Translations under genes and position numbers: made by a program | Assembly (NCBI GenBank): GCA_964036295.1 | Contig: OZ038466.1 | Location: 10,566,001 to 10,630,000 of the forward strand | DNA length: 64,000 bases | Source of the DNA: Plumapathes pennacea | Taxonomy: Eukaryota > Cnidaria > Anthozoa > Antipatharia > Myriopathidae | Direction of reading: 5' to 3' | Shown: piece by piece, positions 1 to 11,546 of the stretch | How positions within the stretch are numbered: position 1 is the first letter of the stretch | Layout: each line of letters begins with the position of its first letter | The notes under the pieces: model-generated | Databases searched by the model: none | Told to the model about the DNA's origin: nothing | The model's input: only the letters and a program-made list of their open reading frames with translations

Positions 1-95
1 TTTCACACCTTTCGTTCCATCGTGCACAGAAGCCATTTGTGAGAAGACTCCGACGAAGATGGATGTGTTTGTGAGAAGAGATTTGAAAACCAAAA

Positions 96-314
96 ATGGC
101 GGAGCAAGCGAAAGTCAGGCTTTCTGGTGAGTTTTACTAAGTTGAAACTTGCGACGTACGAACGAACGAACGAAACGAAACGAACTTTCGCTTAGTTGTA
201 TGCCTGTCTTTGAAACATTCCAGGTTATTCAATACATTTATCTCTTTACTCGCAGAGCTTTCACGCCACGCAGCTTTCAAGACAGTGGAAAAGAAGCATG
301 GCACATGGACTTGA
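96..314 (+). CDS. possible two-exon mini ORF / gene start
   Basis: An ATG in an AAAATGGCGG context (a YY1-like context common at housekeeping gene starts) opens a 31-nt reading frame ending at a TCTG|gtgagt donor at 126. A tcgcag acceptor at 255 continues the frame for 19 codons to a TGA at 314. The joined product would be only about 29 residues and I recognise no family. It may be the first exons of a gene whose true downstream splice was missed, or chance. Confidence 0.15.
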
Positions 315-1273
315 CTCAAAGTTTACAAGGAATATTTGGCTGGAGATGGCTTCAAACGGAAGACAATGTAGAAATGTATTGAACAGAAAACCGTAAGCTC
401 TGATATGTTAATGTATTCTACAGTCATGTATGATGCTATCTACTTTGTATTTGAAAGAGGTGTTCCAAACGTTGTCAGTCAGTTCAATTCGCTCCAAGAC
501 TTTCTTTTTGTTTAATTCGTGAACAAGAATGATTTTAAACGCGAGGGCACTTTTGAATTTGTTTTACTGCACTACTTCAGACCAAAACCTGATTTGCTAT
601 CTGTCACATACGTGTTGCAAGAGATGGTCGTTATTTCTTTACTAGATGCCTGCATTTGACCCAAATTTTCAAAATTTCCAAGTCTGGTATCGATATTATG
701 CAGAAAAATTATAAATTATGCAAACAGTACAGATATTGGCTGATAAAAACATGATGTCCAATCAGTTTGGTTTACAAAGAATTCTAGTCTTGCCCGCGTT
801 ATTTTTGTTGTTTTCCTAAAACGTTCAGGATTGGCGCTTGTTTTTGCGCGTAGCATTTTTCTTCGTTTTGGAAACGTTGCAGTTACGCAGGTATCGATTT
901 AACTTTTTATTGTGTCTACTTGTACTAAATTCATCGTTCTCTTTCTCGACGGTATATAAAAAAAACGCTGAACTTCCCTCACAAAACGGTTGTTGTTTCC
1001 GCTTACTTTTATGGTGTTTTACTTACTGTTTCTGCTTACTTTTATGGCATCATTTTCGTCTTCGAAAACTGTTGTTTTTTATTAGTCGCCCTCGCGTTAA
1101 TCTTGGCACAAATTTGTACAATATTTCTCCTGTCGCTCTCAAATTTGGATACGGCTTGATAAAAAAATGTTGGACATGTTAGATTTTCTTCTGTGTACAA
1201 TTTAGTCACTGCCTGGCAGGTTTATTTGGAATACCTCAAGTTATTCTTATTGTTATTTTATTCATTTATTTAA

Positions 1274-1305
<32 letters not shown>

Positions 1306-4300
1306 ATGCTGCTGCTAGTTATATACTCTTCAAAAATCGAAAGTTGCACCCTGTTTTCCCGTACAGGAATTTTGTAAAATTATTTTTTTACATGAACAAA
1401 TCATTATTTTGATCTAGATAATTTTTAGCTTTTCTAAGCAAACGAAGAATATTTTGCGGCAGAAATATTACAGTTGTGGCTGTTTGCACAAATTTACCGC
1501 CATTTGTTTCGTGCTGTTTATATTTTAAGGGTATATCTTTATCTGGTACGACCTGAAAAATTAACTCGCAAAATTCGAATGGACTGACAAATAGGAACAA
1601 TTTTACGCTGAAACTTTGCTCGGAAGCAATCAACAGTTTTGTGTATTCTCTGATTCATTTGCGCCACAATTTTGGTGGCCTGACTAAATTGTCTCCGAGG
1701 TTTGTCCAGTTCGTGGCTTTTTCTTCGAATTTTCAGCTGTACCAGAGTTTAGGTTTGTGCATTTCCTGAGTTGGAACTGTTTAGTTAGTGGTTCTGTCAA
1801 GTCGGGATAGTTGGAAGAGAATTGCGCGCTGTCTTTTGTCTATGGGATTGGGAAGTCGTTTTGATTCCGCATATTTTTTCATCTTGCCCTCGGGTTGTAG
1901 AATGTCGCGATGCTTTAGTTTATGACGCTGTTTGAATTAACTGATGCTTTACGAAGCTGACGCGGTTCAATTTCAAGTGGATGGCTACGTCGCCAAGAGC
2001 TTAATTCCCAGTTCATGTAAGCTTTATCATTTTCAAATCCGCTTGAAATATTTTAAAGGCTTCATCTGTGATATTGTATTCGATTTTTGTTGCAAAAACT
2101 AATTTATTCATTGTCATTTGCGAGCAGTCCGCATTTCTCTTCCTCTATCCTGGTTTATCAGACGATCCCTTCGGCTAAGCAGCAACTTGTAATATTCTTT
2201 CAATTATTTTTACCATGTAACCCTGTTCATTGTGTGCCCAATAAAGACATCTGTGTGTCTGTTTGTGGGTGCATCACATGTAAAAGTCATATCATGCCTC
2301 AAGTTAATTTGTTTTTACTGTCGAGGGAAATAGATTGACTGTTTGCATTTTCGGTAGAGATTGGCGAAATAGAACCGCGGGAATTGAACAGCATTTCCGC
2401 ACGAAATTTTATTGAGGCATGATGTACCTTTACTTGTGATGCATATAATGTACATGAATATGTAATATGCAGTATAACCTGCAAAACTTGTTTTATAATT
2501 AAAGATGACATAAGACCATGATGCTTTTCAAACTTTATTGACGTCACATTCAGAGTGTATATAAGTAAATCTTCCGGTAGGGGAGGTTGGTCGGGGCTAG
2601 CGGATGGCACCAGTTATAGTCAAATTTTTTTGCTTACCTAATGAGGTTAATAGTCGGACTTTGAAACAGCAAGAGTAATAGAGTTGTACTAATTTTGTAG
2701 TAGTACTCTTGTACTACTACACTGTTACAACTACTATTACTATTACTACTTCAAAGCCCATCCGAGATCCTAGTAGTTCAGCAAAGTGAATTGAAGGAGA
2801 GACTCTGAGAAACGGAAAGCTTACAACGCGAAGAAAAAGTAGTCTTCTGCATTGCGTCCGTTTATGAAAAGTTCGGCGCCTGAAGTTGGCATAAGTCTTC
2901 AGCCAAATCAAGAATATGAAGCCAAAATGAAAGACGTTTCTCAGAGCCTTCCATAAATACTTTTCGAAATAAGGAGGGAAAGTATTCCCTTACTTCTACC
3001 AAACACGCACAATATGAGATATGGTTGTTGAATCACTGGAAAATCATAAAGGTAGAATAGAAGTTTTAGCTTCGCACCAAATTGTCCAAATGGCTGTTAT
3101 GTAGCCTGCAAACCCGAAGTCAGAACGTAGAGAAAATCCGCACTCAGCAAAACAACGTTGCAATTGACCATCGCAAAGTTCCATTTGACGTTTGCGACTA
3201 ACCAGTTGAGCAAGATTCCAATTTCGAACGCAAATTTCCATTTGAAATTTGCCGAGATATAAATTGTCCTAGCTTTCTAGTTCCTATTTCAGCGTCGCAA
3301 AGTTCCATTTGAAATTTGCGATTAAATTTTCAGTGATTCGAAAGAAACAACCATATCCCATTACATGCACAGATCAAGCATACTAAAATGACTGCAATGA
3401 CGTGCAATGACGCAATGACGTATCGGAACGATAAAGAAACCGTTTCATATAAGAAAAAAAAAAAGAAAACACTGAGTTCGCTCAGCTTGCATTTAAATAT
3501 GAAATCAGATACCAAGCCCAGTTAAACTCTCTATTTTACACATTCTAGTAAGCGCGCAGCTCCAGTGTACCGTAAATTGTCGGATGGTACATTCAAATTT
3601 CGCGCTCGATATTTGTGATTGCGCGGAACTCGAGATACAAAAAAGACGAATAATTTTTGTCAAAAAACAATAGGTCGAGTATCACGTGTTTGGTCTCCGA
3701 GGAAAACGTTTGCGGCAAAAAACACAGGAGAGAAATCGTGTTCTTCGCTAAATAGAAAGGACAATTTCTGATAAACCACTGAGAGGATAGTTCAGGATAT
3801 TTGTCAAGCCCTGTGACTTGTAAATCGAAACCGAGTTCAAATTCATGCAGGCTTTTCAACCTAAATTCTCCGTCAGAATCTGTAGCACTGAGCTGAAGGT
3901 TTGCTTTGGCCACAAAAATGTGTAACAAATTAAGTTCTTTCGCGATCTATAATGTTTACACATTGTACTAAAGCCGGTTTGTATAGAAAATTTCCGTTTG
4001 GAAGTCTGTTCTTGTCAGTGACGGCTTCTTTGCAGTCATTTATAGCAAGCTTGACTAACAACGAAATGAGGTGTCTCGATAAAACATATATTTGAAGCAC
4101 TGACTTCTCAGCAAATTCTAACGATATATATCAAATAAAGAAATGTTAGTTTAGGCCAAATCAAATCAAATCTTCTGACACGAGAAAAAACGCGAAACCT
4201 GAAAAGTTATCGAAACACCTCGACTTGTGCAATAACGATTATACAAGTCTGACAGATTCCATGCATCATAAAAATATCTGCTCTGGAGATGGGCAATTTG

Positions 4301-4500
4301 TTTAAAGTAAAGAAACGACGCGAAGCTCCGTTTTGAAAATTATAAATCCAATTTATTGACAGAAATATAGTCGGTAGATTTATCAGTACAGAAATGCATG
4401 GTATCGATCAGCCTCAATAATTAAATCTGTATCAAATTAATCATAGTAGTAAGCCCTACTTTGCAGTAGTCTAGCGCTTGTGTCCTTGCAGGAACCATTG
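315..4500. other. AT-rich stretch without a supported gene
   Basis: Both strands carry many stops, and the longest open frames (about 110 codons) show no domain or splice-site context. There is a poly-T run near 1270-1300, a polyadenylation-type AATAAA near 2241, and short inverted motifs. I see nothing I would call a gene here. Confidence 0.5.
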
Positions 4501-4520
4501 CTTGCTACTATCCACGGTAG

Positions 4521-4586
4521 TCCACTGCAATCCATTCCAGTCCACTGCAGTCCATTGCAGTCCATTCCAGTCCACTGCAGTCCATT
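4521..4586. repeat. 10/20-bp tandem repeat
   Basis: A run of about six and a half decamers alternates between tccactgcag and tccattccag forms. It keeps one frame open on the minus strand, giving a spurious Gly/Trp/Asp-rich ORF. Confidence 0.85.
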
Positions 4587-4710
4587 TATGAATTCCGTCC
4601 CGATCGTTACTTGAGTTCTGTGTGCAAAGGAACGCATTCTGTAAGCTAACGATGTCTTTTGGCTTGGTTAAATGTATATGTACTGTACTGACTGAGATGA
4701 AACTCTGAAC

Positions 4711-5090
4711 CTATAATGCAAAGGCAGTAAACTCGAAACTCATCCGGCATAATTCGTCTCGAAGCTTGACAGGAGCAGTTTCGCTCAGTTGCCGTCCATT
4801 CTGCCACTTTATCTTTACCCTGAAGTCAACGAACACGTTTGGTCAGCTAAACCATCTTTTGGGCAAAACAAAAAACAGGAATGAACACGAAACGTACCGA
4901 ATAATTCGACATTCGACAACAACAACGTGGTAATAATGATATACAGAAGAAAAAGGCGTGAAAGGATTCTTGCATGCTTTAATTACGTCACAGTCTAGTG
5001 ACACAGACTCACCAGGGGAGGGGACGGGTGCCGTGATGTTATGGATGCGCTGTCGGAGGACTGGTCGAGTGGCTTCACTGGCGGATGGAC
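4711..5090 (-). CDS. possible terminal exon pair of an unrecognised gene
   Basis: On the minus strand a 78-nt block (5090-5013) is bounded by tttcag and CCCTG|gtgagt. After a 193-nt intron a second block starts after cttcag at 4819. Two frames stay open. In the first exon's frame the join reads into Gly-Lys-Asp-Lys and runs on to a stop near 4650. In another frame the second exon alone reads a protein-like tail with KIKWQNGRQL and RDELCRM, ending at the TAG at 4711, but that frame is not compatible with the first exon. I do not recognise either product. Confidence 0.25.
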
Positions 5091-5099
5091 CTGAAATAA

Positions 5100-6355
5100 A
5101 GATCTGAAAATGTTAACGTTTTTATTCATCCCTTTGTGCTACAGTGTATTTTATCTTGAACAACAAGAGACGACTTTTCGAGTTGACATATTGCAAGCCT
5201 CAAGTATAAAAAAGGGTATAAAAAAGTTTTTTTTTTTTTTTTTTTTTGTATTTTAAAGAGTTGACACTAAAGGCTAGACTAAAGAAAATAGCATTAGCGT
5301 TTTGTATGGTTTCTACAACTCGTGCTCCCTTCGTACAGAGGTCTTCGCCAATATCGTGTTGTCGCGTGCGCGATTTCATTTTTAAAACTTTTTTCTGTTA
5401 AGAGGGGTAGAATTTTTTACTAAACGTATATAAATATAATGGTCAAAATTTCGACCCCAGGAAGGTATTTTAAAAGGCAAGGTTCCCGCCCACCTTCTCT
5501 TACATTGTTCGATTTTAGGGCCAAATAGTTATTAACCAAATCCCGATATACATGTATAGTAATGAAGAATGTAGTTGATTTCCAACAAATTTGTTATAAA
5601 TTATAGGGCTTCTGTCCAATATAACAAACACATTTTACCAGTCTCTTGCAATTTGTTACATTGTACATGTATATCGGGGTTCCATTGTACATGCAGGCTT
5701 TGCAATGTGCCATTTTAAGAGTGACTTTCTGTGAGAATCGATCAAACTCCAGCACAAGTTAAAACATAGATTTTCCTCTAACCGAAATGAAGTACGATTA
5801 GTTTTCGTAAAGAGTTCTTCCTGGATATTATAGGGGAAAACAGGGGTTATTACACGGAAGGATTGTAATACGGTAGAGTATTTTACGAGTCAGTTACATA
5901 TTTTCTCGAGCCTGCCTCAGGTCATTGTACATGTATTTCTTCGACAAATTATTACATACTGTACAGTACATGTAACATCTGGAAACTATTTCATCTGCAG
6001 CACGAGATAATTTTAAATGCCAACGTACTGTACCATTTTCAGATTTTTCTTTTCCTAATTTGACCACAAAAACAAAGGTGTTGGTGTTGTTTTTGTTATA
6101 ATGTCACAACAAAAGTCTGCCAGGCAATTTATTTTAACTACAGTCCCACTGTCAGCCCTAGTATTTTCACCTACAACAACAAGAAAACCTATGCATCAAT
6201 TTGTGCTCTTTTGTTTGAAAAGAGTGAATTGTTAGGTGCTGATTTGCTTTTAATATTTGCAATTTGCTCTATATGTGATAAAAAATTGCATACCGAAACC
6301 TTCACTATACTCCCAGGAACATGTCCTGAAAGTTTCGTGCGATTCTTAGATTAGG
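5100..6355. other. no gene seen
   Basis: AT-rich non-coding sequence with a poly-T tract (5229-5248) and several copies of a gtacatgta motif. No ORF with domain support on either strand. Confidence 0.5.
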
Positions 6356-6780
6356 CTGAGACTATATGGTGTTCCTCAAGGCTCAGTTCTTGGACCACTA
6401 CTTTTTCTGCTATATATAAATGATTTCCAAAACTTTTCAAACATACTTGAATTCCACCTTTTTGCTGATGACTCCAATCTCTTTTATGCTGACAAAAATT
6501 TGCCAAGACTAGAATCTGTTGTTAGTAATGAACTTATGTGTCCATGAATGGCTTTGTGCAAACAAACTTTCACTTAACATTGAAAAATCGAGCTTTGTTA
6601 TACTTCATCCTCCCCAAAAGAAAATAAATTATGATGTTAAACTTACTCTGAGAGACCAATCACTGAAACAAGAACTCAGTATTACTTATCTAGGTGTGAT
6701 AATTGACTGCCATTTAGACTGGAAAGCCCAAGTCTCCTATCTTTCAAAAAAGATCAAATGAAGTATTGGAGTGATATAAA
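6356..6780 (+). pseudogene. truncated LINE reverse transcriptase fragment
   Basis: The translation contains GVPQGSVLGPLLFLLYIND followed by a FADDSN catalytic motif. It then continues after a frameshift near 6515-6540 as a C-terminal RT segment with ANKLSLN and YLGVIID. These are hallmark blocks of non-LTR retrotransposon reverse transcriptases (CR1/L2/Jockey-type; the clade is not resolved). There is no endonuclease domain and no 3' tail. It is a dead, 5'-truncated remnant. Confidence 0.85.
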
Positions 6781-6789
6781 AAATAAAAT

Positions 6790-7180
6790 GCCAGCTTGAT
6801 CTTTTAAAAGTAAGGTTTTCCATTAAAAGTAATGGGTCTCAAAAAGATGCCAGCCTTGACCTTGCAAAAGTAAGGTTTCTGACCAGAAGTAAGGTAAATT
6901 GGGAAAAATGGCAGTCTTGATTTTGCAAAACTTGCTGGCATTCTTTCAAGAGCCCTTAATTTTGGCGGAAAATCTTACTTTTGAAAGATCAAGGCTGGCC
7001 TGTTTTTGAGGCCTATTACTTTTGATAAAAAAAAAATGTTCTTTTAGAAGACTGGAGGAATTTGGAGATGTACCCCTTACTTTTGGTGAAAAACCTTACT
7101 TTAATTTGTAAGGTTTGAGGGGTCTGCAATCAAAAGTAAGGAAAAACCCAAAAGTACAGTAGGCTTACTTTTGGGAGGAC
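6790..7180. repeat. cluster of AAGTAAGG motifs in both orientations
   Basis: About ten copies of aaaagtaagg/cttactttt recur every 30-60 bp, the left half mostly in one orientation and the right half in the other. The segment follows directly on the LINE fragment and may be the body of a foldback-type MITE. No coding potential. Confidence 0.6.
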
Positions 7181-7278
7181 AGATTATCTGGTTCCCTAAA
7201 TCGTGCCTCTGATACTCATTGTGTTTGACATGGACAGAAACAAGAGCTCCTAATTAATGAAAAAATCAACATTTATTA

Positions 7279-7446
7279 CATAAACTCTGGTGTGATATAG
7301 AGATTTCTGCCACTGAGAAATGTCGTATCTGAACACACATAAAAATACAATATTTTTTATGTGTGTTAATATCAGCCAAGCAGTGATCTTGCATGTTTTT
7401 GCATTTCTTAGTGGCGGAAATCTCTGTATCACACCAGAGTTTATGA
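7279..7446. mobile_element. 168-bp TIR MITE (cataaactctgg family), intact copy
   Basis: Starts cataaactctggtgtgata and ends with its near-perfect reverse complement; the whole unit can fold back. A second copy at 59572-61273 is split by another insertion. This copy supplies the empty site. Confidence 0.8.
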
Positions 7447-7455
7447 AAATAAACA

Positions 7456-7583
7456 GAATAATACATGGGCGTGCAGAGATATGAAATTTATCTTCTCGTG
7501 TTCATCTCGATATCTCACTCGTGAGATATCAAAATGAACACTTGAAGAAAAATTTCATATCTCCGCACGCCCATGTATTATTC
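7456..7583. mobile_element. 128-bp foldback MITE
   Basis: gaataatacatgggcgtgc at the left is mirrored at the right end by gcacgcccatgtattattc. Most of the unit is palindromic. The same right end is found at about 62595-62652, so this looks like an internally deleted derivative of a longer family. Confidence 0.75.
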
Positions 7584-7599
7584 TCTATATTCAACACTT

Positions 7600-8560
7600 T
7601 CTCTCTTGTTTGTTGCTTGTCCTTTCTGAATAAGTATCTGAGTTTAACACAAACGGCGTCTGAAGGCTCTCCCAATTTCCTTTCAAGCGCTGTTCCCTTT
7701 GCGGAGCCGTTTCTTCAGCACACTTCCGTTCATGATGCTGTCGGTTGTAACATGTTTGTCGTCTTTTCTCTAGATGTACTTGGCACTGTTCGATCGTTTC
7801 ACAATTCCGCCTTGCCCGTGCCTGTTCCTTTCTCTTTTAAAGACGAGCTTCAGGAGACCGTTCTGTTTCAAGTTTTCCAGTTTTCAAATTCATTTTCATG
7901 AATGCAGTTACGTACAATTGTCAGTAAAACTAACCACTGTCTAAAGCCCTGGCCAAACGAGATGCAAGTCGATGCAAGTTCGACATGACAAAAAAATTTG
8001 CATTGACTTGCAAAAGGTGGCCAAAGGAGACACAAGTCGATGCAAGCTCATGCAAGTTTTGTAAAAACTTTTTCTTTTTTAGACAGTTCTGAGTCAGAAA
8101 CCAAGTAAAAAGTCTCTCTTGAGCTGAAACTTAATGAGGCTTTTACTTTTGATTTACTTGTAGACTTGCCTTTGCTAACACGCTCTTCACTGTTTTAAGT
8201 GAAAAACTTGCATCGACTTGCATGAAAATTTGAACATGTTCAAATTCCATGCAAGTTACTGCAAGTCGATGCAAGTCCGTGCAAGTTGGTGGCCAAACAA
8301 AACGCAAGTCCGCACAAGTTAGAAAACTTGCATCGACTTGCGTTGACTTGCACCTCATTTGGCCAGGGCTTGAGACTCTAATCAATGATTATTACGTCAT
8401 TGGCTTAGGCACCTGGTCTAAAAGGTCGCCCTATGACAGACTGACAAACATTAAATTTCGAGATGGCAACCCGCTTGGAGTCTCCAAACAAGGCGATTTT
8501 GCTGCATTAGCGCCGTGATTATTTCCCTCGCTTCGCTCGGGGATAATAATAATAATATTG
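7600..8560 (-). repeat. interspersed repeat family X, copy 1 (degenerate)
   Basis: Outside a MITE insertion this segment matches 23470-24000. Shared parts are the Arg/Glu-rich coding stretch read on the minus strand and a distal block containing cgagatggc, gcgattttgctgcattag and the ending ccctcgcttcgctcgggg. This copy has more frame breaks than copy 2. The basic coiled-coil ORF remnant resembles Arg-rich N-terminal regions of some Helitron-type proteins, but I cannot confirm a family. Confidence 0.6.
7945..8370. mobile_element. 426-bp TIR MITE (agccctggccaaacgag family), copy 1
   Basis: Ends are agccctggccaaacgag and ctcatttggccagggct, inverted. The interior is built from many tgcaagtcga-type words in both orientations. 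It sits inside repeat family X copy 1, whose other copy (23.8 kb) lacks it. A second copy of this MITE is at 32919-33340. Confidence 0.85.
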
Positions 8561-8570
8561 TTAACAGTAA

Positions 8571-9331
8571 TAATAATTACTGTTCTGAAATCAATCTGCA
8601 GTCTGTGAATGTCACATTCTGTATCTGAAACACTCTCTCAGTTTTTCCAGTAAATGTCAACGGTAATTAGTATAACTACAAAAAAATGTTTTATCCTTTC
8701 GCACATCAACCGCACCAGTTGTCGAAATCACGTTCACGAAGGCCAAAACTCTGTTAGTGTTTTGACCAGTTCGTAGTGTAAAATCAGTACAAAGATGGTC
8801 GTCAAAATATCAGAAAATGCCCGGGATTATCAGCAATTTTTCAGGCTATGCTACGCTAAAGCGTCCAACATATTTTCTCTGGGATTTGAGAATCTAAGCG
8901 GCAAGAAATGTAATACATACTTCCTTTCCTGTGGACTTCGAAAGCAATATTTGGCCTAAAAATTGTTCAGACACAAAACTTCGAGGGAAATCAATGTTGT
9001 AACTCATATGTGCCGGCCGTTTGATCGATTCTGACAGACATTCACTTTTAACCCTTTCACTTCTAAGAGTGATTAACTCTCTCAGGCATATAGAATGGAA
9101 AATATGTCAAGCAAAATCTCACCTTCATTCCTGACCCCTGGGTCCGTCCTCATGCGCGCTCAATGAGCTCATGAGCAACTATTTCCTTTGTTGGAACCAT
9201 TGCCCACAGTGTGACACTTTCACCCAAGTATATTCGAGTCCCTGGCCATGATATTGTCTCTAACAATGCAGATATTAGGGGAAATCTTGGCCTTCAGTTC
9301 AAACCTGAGTATGTCCGCCATTTTGTTGTGG
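8571..9331. other. no gene seen
   Basis: Non-coding. It includes a partial copy (about 9049-9115) of the aaccctttcactcccaag MITE family that also occurs at 16.4, 17.4 and 56.1 kb. Confidence 0.5.
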
Positions 9332-10430
9332 GAAGCAAATTCCCACGTAAGGATGGTTACCCCCTCCCGCAGTCTGATTATATTATGTCAGCGGTCGCCC
9401 CTCAACAGTAATAACTGACAGAAGTGCAGTGATAAATAAACGTCACATCGGAGTGAAATAGCGTGTACGAAGAAAGACGTAAAGTATAAAATATCTAAGT
9501 TCCTAAAGCGTTTTATTTGAAACGTGTATACAATACTCTTTTATAGAAAATTAGCGCTTCGTGTAAATTTAGTAAATGTAACTAAAATCAACGTGAATCA
9601 GAGAAAAATATCCCGGAGGGGGGAGGGGAGGGTCCCATCAATACTGCATGCGCCGCCTCAAAGGCAGTATCGTTTTTTAACATTTTTGAGGCTGCAAAAG
9701 GGGATCAATTTTGCCTTTTTGGTCTGAAATAGTAGTTTTTGCATATTTTGGTATTTGGTTGCAGAAATAGGGTAAAATGTTTTGGTATACAGAGTCTGAA
9801 AAAGGGTCGGAAAATCTCAAATATATATTTTTAAATAGGGTCGAAAAATCGTACAGTCTTAGTTTGAAGTAGGGCAGGGGTTTTGAGAACACTCCGACTC
9901 AAAACTATGAAGGTTTTCACCCCCTCCCCCTCCCCCCGAGAAGAGGTTTTGGGGGACAGAGCCTTTAACGGCTAGCTTGCTAAACCGTCCCATATGAACA
10001 GTTCAACGAGAAATTTTCGAGAACATGTTGACAGTTCTGAGGTTGCTGGTCCCCATTCCCCCAAGGGTCTGAAGTTGCTGGTCCCCATTCCCCCAAGAGT
10101 CTGAGGTTGCTGGTCTCCATTCTCCCAAGGAGCCTGAGGTTGCTGGTCTCCATTCCCCCAAGGGTCTGAGGTTGCTGGTCCCCATTCCCTCAAGGGGCCT
10201 AAGGTTGCTCTGCGGAAAGCTGGTAACGAGTCATTCACAAATCATCCTTTTTTATTTACATTTTGGAGCGATGCTACCTAACACGAACACAGAAAACGGC
10301 AACTAGAAAGAAACCATAACAGCGCGAAAATTACCGCTGCTTCACGTTTGGTTAGTTATTAATACAGTGGGCGACATAATATAATCAGACTGCGGGAGGG
10401 GGTAACCATCCTTACGTGGGAATTCGCTTC
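9332..10430. mobile_element. 1.1-kb element with ~62-bp terminal inverted repeats
   Basis: The arm 9332-9400 (gaagcaaattcccacgtaag onward) is repeated in inverted orientation at 10369-10430. The interior has pyrimidine/purine-rich tracts and a 33-bp minisatellite. No transposase ORF, so it is a non-autonomous DNA-type or foldback element. Confidence 0.75.
10036..10210. repeat. 33-bp minisatellite, about 5.3 units
   Basis: Units of the form tctgaggttgctggtcccca plus ttcccccaagg repeat with a few substitutions. Because 33 is a multiple of three, Pro/Trp/Glu-rich spurious ORFs appear on the minus strand. Confidence 0.9.
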
Positions 10431-11299
10431 TTGTTGTCAACGTTGCCTTGGGTTAGTACTTGGCGTAACCCTACTATAGTGCATCATTGCTGCACAGCAA
10501 CTGAAGCAGAAGTTTATATTCTGGACTTACGATATCATATACGCAGGAAAATATTCAATTCACTTGACTGCACTCGACTCCACGTGTGAGTAACCTCTGC
10601 TTTTTATCCTGTTCATGTTACTTCGTAGTTTAGAATTCGGGTTTGTTTCTTCCTGTGCAAATAAAATCAATATTATTCATTGCCACCGCAATTTCCTCAG
10701 CTCAACATTCCTCTTTTTCCTCACGTCAAGTACACACCACATTTTTCACAATGACCGCACTTAACAAGCGCAGCAATCGCTATCTGTCGATATACTAGTC
10801 ATAGATTATACTTTGTACACGCGTTCTGATTGGCTAAATAACCGTGTACGATTTTAGAAATATATAACGCGTAATTCCCGTGTGATAGTAGCCTCGTTCG
10901 GAAGGTTCCGCTGGTTTGGTTGGTTGCGATGGTTCCGGTGGTTCCGAAGGTTCCGTTCTGAAAGAATCCTTACAGACGCTCTGTAAGAATCCTTTTTTTT
11001 TTCTGTTTGTCTGCACTTTACATAAGGGTTTGTGTCCAGCTAGCGATAATGATCCTAACTGGCAGGGTCTCATGCCAAAATTCCCACTTTCCCGGGTTTG
11101 TTCCTAACCCCATCTTAGTTTTGGCTCGTCTGATTCAATATACAGTCGAAGCTCTTGTAGAGGACAACCTCAGGAATTTGAAAAAAATGGTCGTAACTGG
11201 AGCTTTTCGCTTAGGAGAATGAGCTCTCGTAAGCGACCACACGCTGAAACAAAGGAGAGGCTGGTCGCTTACAAGTTAGAGCTTTTAGCAAATGTGATG

Positions 11300-11349
11300 T
11301 GTCCTTCCCGCTGGTACGATGGAGTTCGATCGTACCAGCGGGAAGGACA
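11300..11349. other. perfect 21-bp stem, 8-nt loop hairpin
   Basis: The left arm tgtccttcccgctggtacga(t) is followed by an 8-nt loop and its exact reverse complement. The size would fit a compact pre-miRNA or a very short foldback element. A related hairpin lies about 200 bp downstream. Confidence 0.7.
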
Positions 11350-11503
11350 GCGGGAATAACCAGACTATCTTTAACTGTATCTTCAGTCGAGGATATACAG
11401 AGTAAAATGTACCATCGGAAACTCAAGTAGAATTGCTTGACTGAATTATATTTGACACAAAATGAGCCTCACAGTGAAGTAGAGTACAGTAAAGTGTGGT
11501 GTC

Positions 11504-11546
11504 CTTTCCGCTGGTACGCTGTCTTTGGATCGTACCAGCTGGAAAG
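11504..11546. other. second, imperfect copy of the same hairpin
   Basis: ctttccgctggtacg is followed by a roughly 12-nt loop and cgtaccagctggaaag. It shares the cgctggtacg core with the hairpin at 11300 but has one bulge. Confidence 0.65.
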
